Source: Rhizomicrobium sp. (GTDB lineage Bacteria; Pseudomonadota; Alphaproteobacteria; Micropepsales; Micropepsaceae). From it: a DNA stretch of 64,000 bases. The position numbers were made by a program, and so were the translations under genes. The stretch spans positions 992,001 through 1,056,000 of the forward strand of contig JBBCHM010000001.1 of NCBI GenBank assembly GCA_037200045.1, given 5' to 3'. This document shows, piece by piece, positions 29,701-38,557 of the stretch (the first letter of the stretch is position 1; the number at the start of each line of letters is the position of its first letter). Below the pieces are notes generated by a model that worked only from the letters and a program-made list of their open reading frames with translations, made no database searches and had not been told where the DNA came from.

Positions 29701-32139
29701 TCACGCCGTCTTCTTCTCGCCCGCCGGTGGCTCGTCATGGATGCGGCGCGGGAAGTGGCAGCGCACCAGCGTGCCGCCCTCCGTGCCGTGAATATCGCTT
29801 TCGATCTCCACCCAGCCGTCATGCAGCTCGACGAAGCGGTTGACCAGCGCCAGCCCCAGCCCCGCGCCGGCGCGCTGGCCGGAGCGGTGCTTGGACGAGA
29901 ACCGCTCGAACGCGTTGGCCTTCACCTCGGGCGCCAGCCCCGGCCCGGTGTCGGCGACCGCGATCTGCACGTCCTCGCCGACGATGGCGCCCGACAGCGT
30001 GATCGTTCCGCCCGCCGGCGTGTATTTGAACGCGTTGGCGAGCAGGTTGAACGCCACCTGCTGGATGCGCCGTTCGTCGCCGAGGAAGGTGCCGGCGTCC
30101 GGCGCGACCTCGACCTTGAGTTCGAGATCGACCTTCGCAGCCCAATCGCGCGCCGAGGCCGCCACGCCGTTCAGCAGCGCCGCGAGATCGATCCGCTCCA
30201 GCTCCAGCCGGAGCGCGCCGGATTCGATCAGCGATAGATCGAGGATGTTGTTGATCAGGTTCTCCAGCGTCCGCGAGCCGCTGACGATGTCGTTCACATA
30301 GTCGGTCTGGGCGCGGTTGAGCGCGCCCGGAATGCCGCTCGCGAGATGTTCGGCGAAGCCCTTGATCGTGTTCAGCGGCGTGCGCAATTCATAGGACACA
30401 TGCTTGATGAAATCGGATTTCAGATTGTCGGCCGCCTCCAGCGCCTCGTTGCGCTCGCGCAGCGCGTTCTCGATCCGCGAGCGGTCGGTCACGTCGGCGA
30501 AGGTGACGAGCGTCGCCCCGTCCGGCAGCGCCGACAGCGTCAGCGACAGGATGGTGCGGTCGTTGCGCTCGATCTCGCCCCAGTCGCGGCGCGTCGGCGC
30601 GCCCGACACGATGCTCTGGATCAGCCGCTCCCACACCGCCTCGTCGCCGAATTTGTCGGCACAGGCCGCCGCGATGGTGCGGATATGCGGCTCGCCGTCG
30701 ACATCCTTGCGCGACAACTCCCAGATCTTCAGGAACGCCGCATTGTGCAGCTTCAGCTTGCCGTCCGGCCCGAACACCGCGACGCCTTCCTGCAGCGTGT
30801 CGAGCGTCGCCGATTGCACCTTGATCTGGGTGTTGAACGCGCTTTCCAGCGCCAGTTTCTCGGTGATGTCCTCGTAGAGATAGGTCAGCCCGCCGAACGG
30901 ATGGGGCTGCGCCACCACCCGCAGCGTCTTGCCGCCGGGCACATGCCAGGGCTCCTCCGTCGGATATTCGCGCTGCTTCTCATAGAGCGCGAGCCGCTCG
31001 CGCTTCCACGCCTGGTAGTCGCGCTGTTCCGGCAGCTTGCGCGCCTCGCGCAGCCGGTCGAGCACTTCGCCGTCGGTCGGATGGGTTTCCAGCCATTTCT
31101 CCGGCAGGTCCCACAGCCGGACAAAGGCCTGATTATAAAAAGTGAGCTTCTGGTCGCGCCCGAAGATCGCCACCGCCGTCGCGAGCTTGTCGAGCGTGTC
31201 GGCATGGGCGTCGACATGCTGCTGCAGCTTGGCCTCCGCCGCCGCCACGTCGGTCACGTCGATGGCGCTGCCGACGACACCGGCATCGTCCAGCGGCATT
31301 TCGGTGAAGGCCAGCGCCCGGCGCTGTCCCGCCACCACCGAGAACCGCCGCGCCTCGTACGCCGCGCCCTGGTTGCGCGCCGTGGCCGCGAGATCGCGCT
31401 CGGTGCGGTCGAGCGTGGCCTGCGCCGCGGCGGCGCTGGCCGCGTCCTTGGCGCCGGTCGCGGCCAGGAAGCTCTGATTGCCCCACACCAGCGACAGCGT
31501 CTTGTCGCGCAGCCACACCGGCACCGGCAGCGCGTCGAGGATCGCCCGGAAATCGAGGCCGTCGTTTTTCTTCGCCGCAACGTGATCGACTTCGATCCAC
31601 ACCGCCGCCATGCCGCCGACGGCGCGTCCGCGCACCGTGAAGGCGCGGGCATCCTTGTCATGCGCGGCGAGCACGAAGGGCGCGCCGCGCTCGGAAAGAC
31701 TGTCCAGCGCCTGGCTCAGCTCCGTCGCCTCGGCGCCGGCGAGGCAGGCGTCGAGCATGGCCTCCGCATTGCCATAGGTCGTCGGCCCCTGGCGGTCGCG
31801 GCCCCAGACGATCAGCGACTCCCGCCCGGCCGACAGCAGCGCGTCGCGCTCGCCCACCGCCGCCCGCGTCCGCGCGCCGGACTGGCGCAGGGCCCGGCGC
31901 AGCTTGCCGGCTCGGTTCTGCTCGGCCAGGGCCCAGAGCCCGGCGGCGATGGCCAGCGCCACGGCGCCCGTCGTCACCGCGCCCAGCACCAGGAGTTCCT
32001 GGGTCGCGGCGTCGGCGGTGGCGGCAAGAGCGGGGCAGGGCGCCAGCAGGAATCCGGTCAAAGCGGGCATCGCGGCCCGCAGCTTCCCGAATCCTCCCCT
32101 GACGCCAGGGCTCTTGTTCTGTCCCATCTTGGGACGCAT
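29701..32139 (-). CDS. divL: DivL-like PAS sensor pseudo-histidine kinase (Tyr at the phospho-acceptor position)
   Basis: 812 residues from ATG 32139 (GAGGGG lies upstream); GTG 32178 would add 13. One membrane segment (about 35-60, VLGAVTTGAVALAIAAGLW) is followed by an N-terminal PAS-like region and at least two recognisable PAS modules (AILDALPVPVWLRDKTLSLVWGNQSF; TLDTLQEGVAVFGPDGKLKLHN), then a HisKA-HATPase core. The H-box reads HVSYELRTPLN: the histidine is replaced by Tyr583, as in Caulobacter DivL. The ATPase part is intact (NLLANAFKYTP, ADTGPGL, GAGLGLALV). DivL acts as an allosteric partner of CckA/DivK in CtrA control. It is close to tsaE, its usual neighbour as I recall it, but separated here by the IS and other genes. 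Confidence 0.85.
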   Translation of the reverse strand: MRPKMGQNKSPGVRGGFGKLRAAMPALTGFLLAPCPALAATADAATQELLVLGAVTTGAVALAIAAGLWALAEQNRAGKLRRALRQSGARTRAAVGERDALLSAGRESLIVWGRDRQGPTTYGNAEAMLDACLAGAEATELSQALDSLSERGAPFVLAAHDKDARAFTVRGRAVGGMAAVWIEVDHVAAKKNDGLDFRAILDALPVPVWLRDKTLSLVWGNQSFLAATGAKDAASAAAAQATLDRTERDLAATARNQGAAYEARRFSVVAGQRRALAFTEMPLDDAGVVGSAIDVTDVAAAEAKLQQHVDAHADTLDKLATAVAIFGRDQKLTFYNQAFVRLWDLPEKWLETHPTDGEVLDRLREARKLPEQRDYQAWKRERLALYEKQREYPTEEPWHVPGGKTLRVVAQPHPFGGLTYLYEDITEKLALESAFNTQIKVQSATLDTLQEGVAVFGPDGKLKLHNAAFLKIWELSRKDVDGEPHIRTIAAACADKFGDEAVWERLIQSIVSGAPTRRDWGEIERNDRTILSLTLSALPDGATLVTFADVTDRSRIENALRERNEALEAADNLKSDFIKHVSYELRTPLNTIKGFAEHLASGIPGALNRAQTDYVNDIVSGSRTLENLINNILDLSLIESGALRLELERIDLAALLNGVAASARDWAAKVDLELKVEVAPDAGTFLGDERRIQQVAFNLLANAFKYTPAGGTITLSGAIVGEDVQIAVADTGPGLAPEVKANAFERFSSKHRSGQRAGAGLGLALVNRFVELHDGWVEIESDIHGTEGGTLVRCHFPRRIHDEPPAGEKKTA

Positions 32140-32399
32140 GCCGGCTGGCCCCTCATTCGCTTCCCAGCGACGAATCACTGTGGAATCAAGATGATAGGCG
32201 GGTTAATCACAGCCGCAAGAGAAGGTGGTTAAGAAAGTGTAAAAAACTAGATGTGGCCAAATCCCCCAGATTTTGGGCTCATTGGCCAATAACAGAGTCA
32301 TATCAGTGGATTAGAAATTCCGGGTACGGAACGACGCCGCTGTGGACAAATCGCCGGCGCCGGGCGCCGCCAATCTTGCTAGCGTGGGGCGGGGGATCC

Positions 32400-34013
32400 A
32401 TGCACCAGACACGACGTCAATTCATCGGCACGGCGGCCACGGTCGCGGCCTTGTCGCTCGGCGGCGCCCGCGCGGCCCAGCCGCCGGGGCCGGCCCGCCA
32501 GTCGCTGACGGACTTCTCCGCCGATCCGGATCGCGTGGCCTCGTTGCGCCGGGGCGTGGCGGCGATGAAGGCGCTGCCGGGCTCGGACCATCGCAGCTGG
32601 TTCTTCTGGGCCGCGGTGCACGCCTATGGCGACGCCTTGTTCGACGCCGAAGCCTGGCGCGATCCCAAGCTCAAGACGGTCGATGCCGACCGCTATTGGA
32701 ACAAATGCCCGCATTTCGGCCAGGCCTCGGCCGATTTCGCGATCTGGCATCGCGCCTATCTGCATTTCTTCGAGCGCACCCTGCGCCAGGCGGCCGGCGA
32801 TCCGGCGCTGGCGCTCCCCTATTGGGACTATGGCAGCGAGGCGGGCCGCACCTTCCCCGCGATCTACGCGCCGCAATTCCTCGACCGCGCCGGCACCGAT
32901 CCCAATCCGCTCTATCACCCCAACCGCGAAGCGTCCTTCGCGCGCGGCCTGCTGGAGATCAGCACCGCGATCGGCCAGGCGCCGAAGACCGCGGCAGCCG
33001 CGACGTTCTTCCATGCCGTCGGCGCGCCCGGCTTCGGCGGCGACGCGCTCGACAGCGAGCACACCCAGATCGGCCTGCTCGAACAGCGGCCGCACAACGA
33101 CATCCATCTCGCGGTCGGCGGCGTCATCGACGACGCGAACGGCGCGATGGCGGAGATCACCACCGCCGCCTTCGATCCGGTGTTCTGGGCGCACCACGCC
33201 AATGTCGACCGCCTCTGGGCGCGCTGGGCGAGCACGCAAGGCAAGGATTGGGGCCCGTTGCCGCCGGAGGGCTGGTTCGAGGAACGGCCCTGGCTGTTCG
33301 TCGATGCCGATGGCGGCGATGTGCACGTCAGCCGGCGCGAAGCGATCGAGATGCTCGCCACCTACGACGCCGATTATGCGGCCCAGCTTACCGTGCCGTC
33401 TCCGCCACCGCCCCCACCGATGGCGAGCGCGCCGAGCGGTGGCGCGAACGCGACGGCGACCGCCATGCCGCCGATGGTCGGCGCCGCGGCACCGCGCGCG
33501 GTCCGGCGTGCGCGGCCACCCGCGCGCGAACTCCTCGCCGCTCCCATCGTCGTGTCGCCGGGCAACGCCGCGCGCCGCCAACTCGGCGCGCCCGAAACCG
33601 TGATGGCGCGGGGACCGATGGCCGCCGCGCCGCCCCCGCCGACCGTCCTGGCCGCGCCGGAATTGTCGGACGGCACGTCGAAAGTCCTGCTCGAACTGTC
33701 GGGCATTGCGTTCAAGCTCGTGCCGTCTTCGGGTTTCGCGGTCTATCTCGACAGCGCCGGCGAAGCGCCGTCGGCCGAGCCGGTCGGCCTGATCGACATC
33801 TTCGGCGCCACCCACCATGGCGGCGGCATGGGCGCGATGACGGGCATGGCGGCGCAGCGTTTCGACGTGACGCAGATCCTGCGCAAGTCGCGCGGGCCTT
33901 ACACGCTGCGCGTCGAGCCCTACACGCTGCTTGTCACGCATGACGGAAAACCGACGCGCTCCCGCGCCGATGCGGTCACGATCGCGTCGGCGCGCTTCGT
34001 GGTGATCGGCTAG
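32400..34013 (+). CDS. Tat-exported tyrosinase / polyphenol oxidase-like copper protein
   Basis: 537 residues from ATG 32400 (the upstream open frame is not used: GGGGCGGGGG lies before this ATG and the twin-arginine leader begins here). MHQTRRQFIG...GGARAA is a Tat signal. Copper A ligands are likely H74 (AVHAYG), H105 (CPHFG) and H117 (IWHRAYLHFFE); copper B H232 and H236 (PHNDIHLAVGG) and H265 (FWAHHANVDRLW). Residues ~375-440 are a proline/alanine-rich linker, followed by a beta domain (SKVLLELSGIAFKL...FDVTQILRKS) resembling the C-terminal KFDV-type shielding domain of polyphenol oxidases. It would oxidise phenols to quinones in the periplasm. Upstream 32179-32399 holds only the divergent promoter region. 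Confidence 0.88.
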   Translation: MHQTRRQFIGTAATVAALSLGGARAAQPPGPARQSLTDFSADPDRVASLRRGVAAMKALPGSDHRSWFFWAAVHAYGDALFDAEAWRDPKLKTVDADRYWNKCPHFGQASADFAIWHRAYLHFFERTLRQAAGDPALALPYWDYGSEAGRTFPAIYAPQFLDRAGTDPNPLYHPNREASFARGLLEISTAIGQAPKTAAAATFFHAVGAPGFGGDALDSEHTQIGLLEQRPHNDIHLAVGGVIDDANGAMAEITTAAFDPVFWAHHANVDRLWARWASTQGKDWGPLPPEGWFEERPWLFVDADGGDVHVSRREAIEMLATYDADYAAQLTVPSPPPPPPMASAPSGGANATATAMPPMVGAAAPRAVRRARPPARELLAAPIVVSPGNAARRQLGAPETVMARGPMAAAPPPPTVLAAPELSDGTSKVLLELSGIAFKLVPSSGFAVYLDSAGEAPSAEPVGLIDIFGATHHGGGMGAMTGMAAQRFDVTQILRKSRGPYTLRVEPYTLLVTHDGKPTRSRADAVTIASARFVVIG

Positions 34014-34018
34014 AAAGT

Positions 34019-34096
34019 CGTCATCGCCCGCTTTATGCGGGCGATCCAATTTGGCAGTAGTGAAGATGGATTGCCCGGACAAGCCGGGCAATGACG
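34019..34096. repeat. REP-like bipartite repeat, convergent tyrosinase/SDR gap
   Basis: Arms cgtcat-cgcccgc-...-gcgggcg-atcca and, mirrored, cgtcat-tgcccgg-...-ccgggca-atcca. The two hairpins differ in sequence but both pair. It may terminate transcription from both sides. Confidence 0.75.
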
Positions 34097-34129
34097 GCTT
34101 CAGGTAGGTAAATTGAAACCGAAACGATT

Positions 34130-34894
34130 CTAACCTTGGTATCGCCGGTTCAGCTTGCGCATGCCGCCGATCCAGCGGGCGTAGTTCGCCGTCTTGTTGC
34201 GCATGTATTCCAGCACCTCGGGATGCGGCAGGATGAGGAAATCCTCCGCCGCGATGGCGCGCATGCAGGCTTCGGCGACCTCTTCCGGCTCCATCATGCC
34301 GTCGATGCTGGCGACGCCGTCGGGATTTGACGCCGTCATCGCCGTGCGCACCGCCTGCGGGCACAGCACCGAGACCTTGATCCCCTGATCGCCATGGGTG
34401 ATCGCGAGCCATTCCGCGAGGCCGACCGCCGCGTGCTTCGTCACCGCGTAAGGCGCGCTGCCGATCTGGGTCAGCAGCCCCGCCGCCGACGCGGTCGAGA
34501 CCAGATAGCCGCCGCCGCGCGCCGCCATGCGCGGCACCAGATGCCGCGCCGCCCAGACATGGGCCATGACGTTGACGTCCCAAATGCGCTGCCAGCGCTC
34601 GTTGGAGACCTCCGCGCCGCCGCCATAGCCGATCCCGGCATTGGAGAAGAACAGGTCGATCGGGCCGTGCCGGACCTCGACGGCCTCTATCAGATGTTGA
34701 ATGTCCTCTTCCCTTGAAACGTCCGTGGCGAACGCGATGCCGCCGGCGTCCGTCGCGGTCGCCGCCGCGCCTTCGCCGTTCAGGTCGGAACACACGACGA
34801 GCCTGGCGCCTTCCTGCGCGAAACGCTGCGCCAGCGCTTTGCCGATCCCGCTCGCCGCGCCCGTGACGACGACGATCTTGTCCTTGATGTCCAC
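34130..34894 (-). CDS. SDR family oxidoreductase
   Basis: 254 residues. VVTGAASGIGKALA is the Rossmann TGxxxGIG motif, LFFSNAGIG gives NAG, and the catalytic triad is visible as S in VSTASA plus YAVTK (Tyr and Lys). The classical short-chain dehydrogenase has Asp after the second strand (VCSDLNG), favouring NAD(H). The substrate is unknown. A later segment LILPHPEVLEYMRNK resembles cyclic alcohol or haloalkane-pathway SDRs, but this is not decisive. It diverges from the MDR gene over 71 bp. Confidence 0.88.
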   Translation of the reverse strand: MDIKDKIVVVTGAASGIGKALAQRFAQEGARLVVCSDLNGEGAAATATDAGGIAFATDVSREEDIQHLIEAVEVRHGPIDLFFSNAGIGYGGGAEVSNERWQRIWDVNVMAHVWAARHLVPRMAARGGGYLVSTASAAGLLTQIGSAPYAVTKHAAVGLAEWLAITHGDQGIKVSVLCPQAVRTAMTASNPDGVASIDGMMEPEEVAEACMRAIAAEDFLILPHPEVLEYMRNKTANYARWIGGMRKLNRRYQG

Positions 34895-34965
34895 GTGGTT
34901 TCCTCCTGATTGCCTGCGATCAGCTTAAGGGACAAACTCGCGCCAGAACATCCAGGGAGAACGTC

Positions 34966-36084
34966 ATGGAAGGTCTTCAGCTACGCTCGCTTGCCAAGGA
35001 CACCGAACTCGAACTCTCGCTCCACAAAGTGTCCGTCGCCGAGCCGGGTCCCGACGAAATCGTCATCCGCATCCGGGCGACGCCGATCAATCCCTCCGAC
35101 ATCGGCCTGTTGTTCGGCGCGGCGGACATGCGCGCCGCGAAATTCACCGGCGCGGGCGCGGACGCGAAGATCGTGGCGCCGATCCCGGAAAATCTCCGCC
35201 GCGCCATGGCGGCGCGCGCCGGCCAGTCGCTTCCCGCCGGCAATGAAGGCGCGGGCGAGGTGATCAAGGCGGGCGCCAACGCGACGGCGCTGCTCGGCAA
35301 GACGGTCGCCGCGATCGGCGGCGCGATGTACGCGCAATACCGCGTGCTGAAAGCCTCCGACGCGCTGGTGCTCCCCCCCGGCACGACGGCGGAGGAGGGT
35401 GCCTCCTGCTTCGTCAATCCGCTGACCGCGCTCGGCATGACCGAAACCATGCGCCGCGAAGGCCACACCGCGCTGGTGCACACCGCCGCCGCGTCCAATC
35501 TCGGCCAGATGCTGCAGAAGATCTGTCTCAAGGATGGCATCGGCCTCGTCAACATCGTGCGCAATGACGCGCAGGCGAAGATCCTGCGCGACATCGGTGC
35601 CGTGCATGTCGTGGATAGTTCCAAGCCGTCCTTCACGGACGATCTGATCGCCGCGCTCGTCGACACCGGCGCGACCATCGGCTTCGACGCCATCGGCGGC
35701 GGCAAGCTGGCCGGACAGATCCTGACCGCGATGGAAGTCGCGGCGGTGCGCAAGATGACGAGTTTCAGCCGCTACGGCTCGACGACCTACAAGCAGGTCT
35801 ACATTTATGGCGGCCTCGACACCGGACCGACCGAGCTCAACCGCGCTTTCGGCATGGCCTGGGGCCTGGGCGGCTGGCTGCTCACGCCGTTCCTGATCAA
35901 GATCGGCCCCGCCGAGACCGAAAGGCTACGCCAGCGCGTCGCGCGCGAGATCAAGACGACCTTCGCCAGCCGCTACACCAGGACCGTGTCGCTGCCCGAA
36001 GCGCTCTCCGCCGGCGCCGTCGCCGCCTACAACAAGCGCGCGACGGGCGAGAAATATCTGATCGATCCGAGCCTGGCGTTCTGA
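34966..36084 (+). CDS. Zinc-independent MDR-family oxidoreductase (quinone reductase-like)
   Basis: 372 residues. GroES-like N-terminal half (residues ~5-140: GPDEIVIRIRATPINPSDIGLL, ...GNEGAGEVIKAGANA, ...GAMYAQYRVL) and a Rossmann half (NPLTALGMTETM..., VHTAAASNLGQMLQKICLKDGI). The four structural-zinc cysteines of alcohol dehydrogenases are absent, so it belongs to the quinone-oxidoreductase side of the family and should use NADPH. TAAASNLGQM replaces the usual AAAGGVG, seen in alkenal/trans-2-enoyl-type relatives. AGGGAGA precedes the start. It shares a promoter region with the SDR. Confidence 0.85.
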   Translation: MEGLQLRSLAKDTELELSLHKVSVAEPGPDEIVIRIRATPINPSDIGLLFGAADMRAAKFTGAGADAKIVAPIPENLRRAMAARAGQSLPAGNEGAGEVIKAGANATALLGKTVAAIGGAMYAQYRVLKASDALVLPPGTTAEEGASCFVNPLTALGMTETMRREGHTALVHTAAASNLGQMLQKICLKDGIGLVNIVRNDAQAKILRDIGAVHVVDSSKPSFTDDLIAALVDTGATIGFDAIGGGKLAGQILTAMEVAAVRKMTSFSRYGSTTYKQVYIYGGLDTGPTELNRAFGMAWGLGGWLLTPFLIKIGPAETERLRQRVAREIKTTFASRYTRTVSLPEALSAGAVAAYNKRATGEKYLIDPSLAF

Positions 36085-36092
36085 ACCGCGGT

Positions 36093-36488
36093 TCAGTCGA
36101 GATGCTCGACGTCGCCGGGGATGTCGATCCAGGCGTGCTTGCGTTCCTCGTAGACCGAGAAGCTCGGCGCCGGAAATGTCGGATCGGCGAAGTTTCCCAG
36201 CGCCACCGCGACGACGTCCGGCACATGGTCGAGCCCGTAATACACCGTCGATCCGCAGTCCGGGCAGAAGTGGAAGCTGAGCGTATTGCCGCTGTCGGCG
36301 ATGCGGACATAGCGGGTGGCGCGCCCTTCGATCGTCGTCCGCGCCGTCGGCCAGCGCGCCTGCGCCCCGAACGGCGCGCCCGTCCGCTTCTGGCATTCCA
36401 AGCAATGGCACACCGATACCCGCACCGGATCGCCTTCGCAGGCGACGCGGAGCTGGCCGCAGGAGCAGGTGGCGGTGTGCGTGGTCAT
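36093..36488 (-). CDS. GFA family (glutathione-dependent formaldehyde-activating-like) protein
   Basis: 131 residues. Zinc ligands fit the GFA pattern: TATCSCGQLRVACEG, VCHCLECQKRTGAPFG, and FHFCPDCGSTVYY. The fold binds two zinc ions. The founding enzyme Gfa (adduct of glutathione and formaldehyde) is one narrow role, and most members have none assigned, so this is a fold-level call. It is followed on the same strand by a second GFA-type gene, and both lie between the MDR gene and ahcY. Confidence 0.88.
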   Translation of the reverse strand: MTTHTATCSCGQLRVACEGDPVRVSVCHCLECQKRTGAPFGAQARWPTARTTIEGRATRYVRIADSGNTLSFHFCPDCGSTVYYGLDHVPDVVAVALGNFADPTFPAPSFSVYEERKHAWIDIPGDVEHLD

Positions 36489-36542
36489 AGGCGCGACGCT
36501 ATCACAGGAGCCGGTTGAAATCAGCGTCCCGCGCGACGCGCG

Positions 36543-36896
36543 TCAGCGGGTGAAATTGCCGACGCTCGCGCCGTCGAAATGGTGGACATGCGCCGCCGCC
36601 AGAACCTCGGGCGCCAGCAGCCGGGCGTTGACCCCCATGCGCGGATGCGTCGGATTGGTCGCGCTCCAATGGGTGACGCAGCCGCATTCCGCGCAGCGAT
36701 GGAAGGCGAGCGCGTGATCGTCCCAGCGATAGGTCTCAGTCGCCACCGCTTCGGTGATCCGTACCTGATCCGGCGTGTAGTAGGCCCAGAGCGCGCCATA
36801 GCGGCGGCAGATCGAGCAGTTGCAGTCGGTCACTTCGTCCGGCGCGGTATCGATCTCGATCCGGACCTTTCCGCAATGGCAGCGTCCTTCGACCAT
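36543..36896 (-). CDS. GFA family protein, second copy
   Basis: 117 residues from ATG 36896. EGRCHCGKVRIEID, DCNCSICRRYGALWAYY and HRCAECGCVTHW contain the zinc cysteines in the normal GFA order. Sequence similarity to the neighbour at 36093 is limited to these motifs, so they are not a recent duplicate. The open frame extends upstream through ahcY but that part is antisense to nothing real: ATG here follows GCGAGG and starts at the family start. A terminator of ahcY lies just upstream. Confidence 0.86.
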   Translation of the reverse strand: MVEGRCHCGKVRIEIDTAPDEVTDCNCSICRRYGALWAYYTPDQVRITEAVATETYRWDDHALAFHRCAECGCVTHWSATNPTHPRMGVNARLLAPEVLAAAHVHHFDGASVGNFTR

Positions 36897-36910
36897 CGGG
36901 ACCTCGCGAA

Positions 36911-36950
36911 GAAAATCGGGCGGCACGCCGCAGGCGCACCGCCCGTTTTG
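36911..36950 (-). terminator. Rho-independent terminator of ahcY
   Basis: On the minus strand a 13-bp stem (36917-36945, two G-U wobbles, 3-nt loop) runs into atttt, just after the ahcY stop. A short T run also lies on the plus side, so it may work both ways. Confidence 0.8.
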
Positions 36951-36952
36951 AC

Positions 36953-38356
36953 TTAATACCGGTAGTGGTCCGGCTTGTAGGGGCCGGCCTGCGGCACGCT
37001 GATGTATTCGGACTGCTTGGGCGAAAGCTCGGTCAGCTTGGCGCCGATCTTCGCCAGATGCAGCCGCGCCACCTTCTCGTCCAGGTGCTTGGGCAAAGTG
37101 TAGACCTTCTTCTGATATTTGCCCTGGTTGGCGAACAGCTCCATCTGCGCCAGCGTCTGGTTGGTGAACGATGCCGACATCACGAAGGACGGATGCCCCA
37201 TCGCATTGCCGAGGTTCACCAGCCGGCCTTCCGACAGAAGGATGATCTTGTGCCCGTCGGGGAACTCGATCTCGTCGACCTGCGGCTTGACGTTGCTCCA
37301 CTTGAAATTGCGCAGGCCCGCGACCTGGATCTCGGAATCGAAGTGGCCGATATTGCACACGATGGCGCGATCCTTCATCGCGCGCATGTGCTCGACCGTC
37401 AGCACGTCGACATTGCCGGTCGCGGTGACGAAGATGTCGGCGCGGGGCGCCGCTTCGTCCATGGTCACGACCTCATAGCCTTCCATCGCCGCCTGCAGGG
37501 CGCAGATCGGATCGATCTCCGACACCATCACGCGGCAGCCGGCTTGGCGCAGCGAGGCCGCCGAGCCCTTGCCGACATCGCCGAAGCCCGCGACCATCGC
37601 GACCTTGCCGGCCATCATCACGTCGGTGCCGCGGCGGATGCCGTCGACCAGCGACTCGCGGCAGCCATAGAGGTTGTCGAATTTCGACTTGGTCACGCTG
37701 TCGTTGACGTTGATCGCCGGGAAAAGAAGCTTGCCTTCCTTCTCCATGATGTAGAGCCGGTGCACGCCGGTGGTGGTTTCTTCCGAGACGCCCTTGATGT
37801 TCTTGGCGAGCTCGGCGAACCAGCCCGGCTTTTCCTTCAGCGTGCGCTTGATCAGCGCGAAGAACACCTCCTCTTCCTCGTTGCCGGGCGTGTCGAGGAA
37901 CGCGGTGTCGCCCTTTTCGGCGCGCAGGCCGTGATGGACCAGCATCGTGGCGTCGCCGCCGTCGTCCAGGATCATGTTCGGCGTGCCGCCGTCATGCCAT
38001 TCCAGGATCTTGCGGGTGTATTCCCAATAGTCCTTCAGGCTTTCGCCCTTGATGGCGAACACCGGCGTGCCGCCGGCCGCGATCGCCGCCGCGGCGTGAT
38101 CCTGCGTCGAATAGATGTTGCACGACGCCCAGCGGACGTCGGCGCCCAGCGCCTTCAGCGTCTCGATCAGGACCGCGGTCTGGATCGTCATGTGCAGCGA
38201 GCCCGCGATGCGCGCGCCCTTCAGCGGCTGGGCCTTGGCGAATTCGGCGCGCGTCGCCATCAGGCCGGGCATCTCGACCTCCGCGATCGCGAGCTCCTTG
38301 CGCCCCCAATCGGAAAGCGAAATGTCCTTGACGACGTAATCGGGAGCGGCAGCCAT
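36953..38356 (-). CDS. ahcY: Adenosylhomocysteinase
   Basis: 467 residues from ATG 38356. Hydrolyses S-adenosylhomocysteine to adenosine and homocysteine, using bound NAD. The sequence shows [21 protein letters not shown] (substrate side), [42 protein letters not shown], and [22 protein letters not shown] (NAD Rossmann). The ending KPDHYRY is typical, with the conserved Lys and Tyr near the C-terminus reaching across subunits. The upstream region has a candidate operator (38423-38446); no SAH riboswitch structure was recognised. It is followed by a terminator and diverges from the DinB-like gene. Confidence 0.97.
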   Translation of the reverse strand: MAAAPDYVVKDISLSDWGRKELAIAEVEMPGLMATRAEFAKAQPLKGARIAGSLHMTIQTAVLIETLKALGADVRWASCNIYSTQDHAAAAIAAGGTPVFAIKGESLKDYWEYTRKILEWHDGGTPNMILDDGGDATMLVHHGLRAEKGDTAFLDTPGNEEEEVFFALIKRTLKEKPGWFAELAKNIKGVSEETTTGVHRLYIMEKEGKLLFPAINVNDSVTKSKFDNLYGCRESLVDGIRRGTDVMMAGKVAMVAGFGDVGKGSAASLRQAGCRVMVSEIDPICALQAAMEGYEVVTMDEAAPRADIFVTATGNVDVLTVEHMRAMKDRAIVCNIGHFDSEIQVAGLRNFKWSNVKPQVDEIEFPDGHKIILLSEGRLVNLGNAMGHPSFVMSASFTNQTLAQMELFANQGKYQKKVYTLPKHLDEKVARLHLAKIGAKLTELSPKQSEYISVPQAGPYKPDHYRY

Positions 38357-38419
38357 GGGGCAGGGGTCCTCTGTAAGAGCCGGGGCGATATAGCAGCGCG
38401 CCGAGGCCCCCGCAAGAAG

Positions 38420-38448
38420 CATATAAAGGAATATGCATGTCTTTATCT
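38420..38448. promoter_or_regulatory. Candidate operator upstream of ahcY
   Basis: Perfect half-sites ATAAAG (38423-38428) and CTTTAT (38441-38446) separated by 12 bp, in an AT-rich island 64-90 bp before the ahcY start and also upstream of the DinB-like gene. The shape resembles SAM/SAH-responsive ArsR-type operators of methionine-cycle genes, which I recall only as a class. No such regulator is in the window. Confidence 0.45.
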
Positions 38449-38557
38449 GCTGGCCGCCGGCGCGCGGCGGAGCGGCGGGCAAGCTGGCATTTTTTCGTCC
38501 TAGGATGAGGAAACGCCGTATGCGAATCGCGCGGCGTCGCAAGAGAGAGCGAACCGG

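Noticed and set aside
38357-38419. SAH or SAM riboswitch in front of ahcY
   Set aside because: I could not recognise the conserved core of either class; only the inverted ATAAAG site stands out further upstream.
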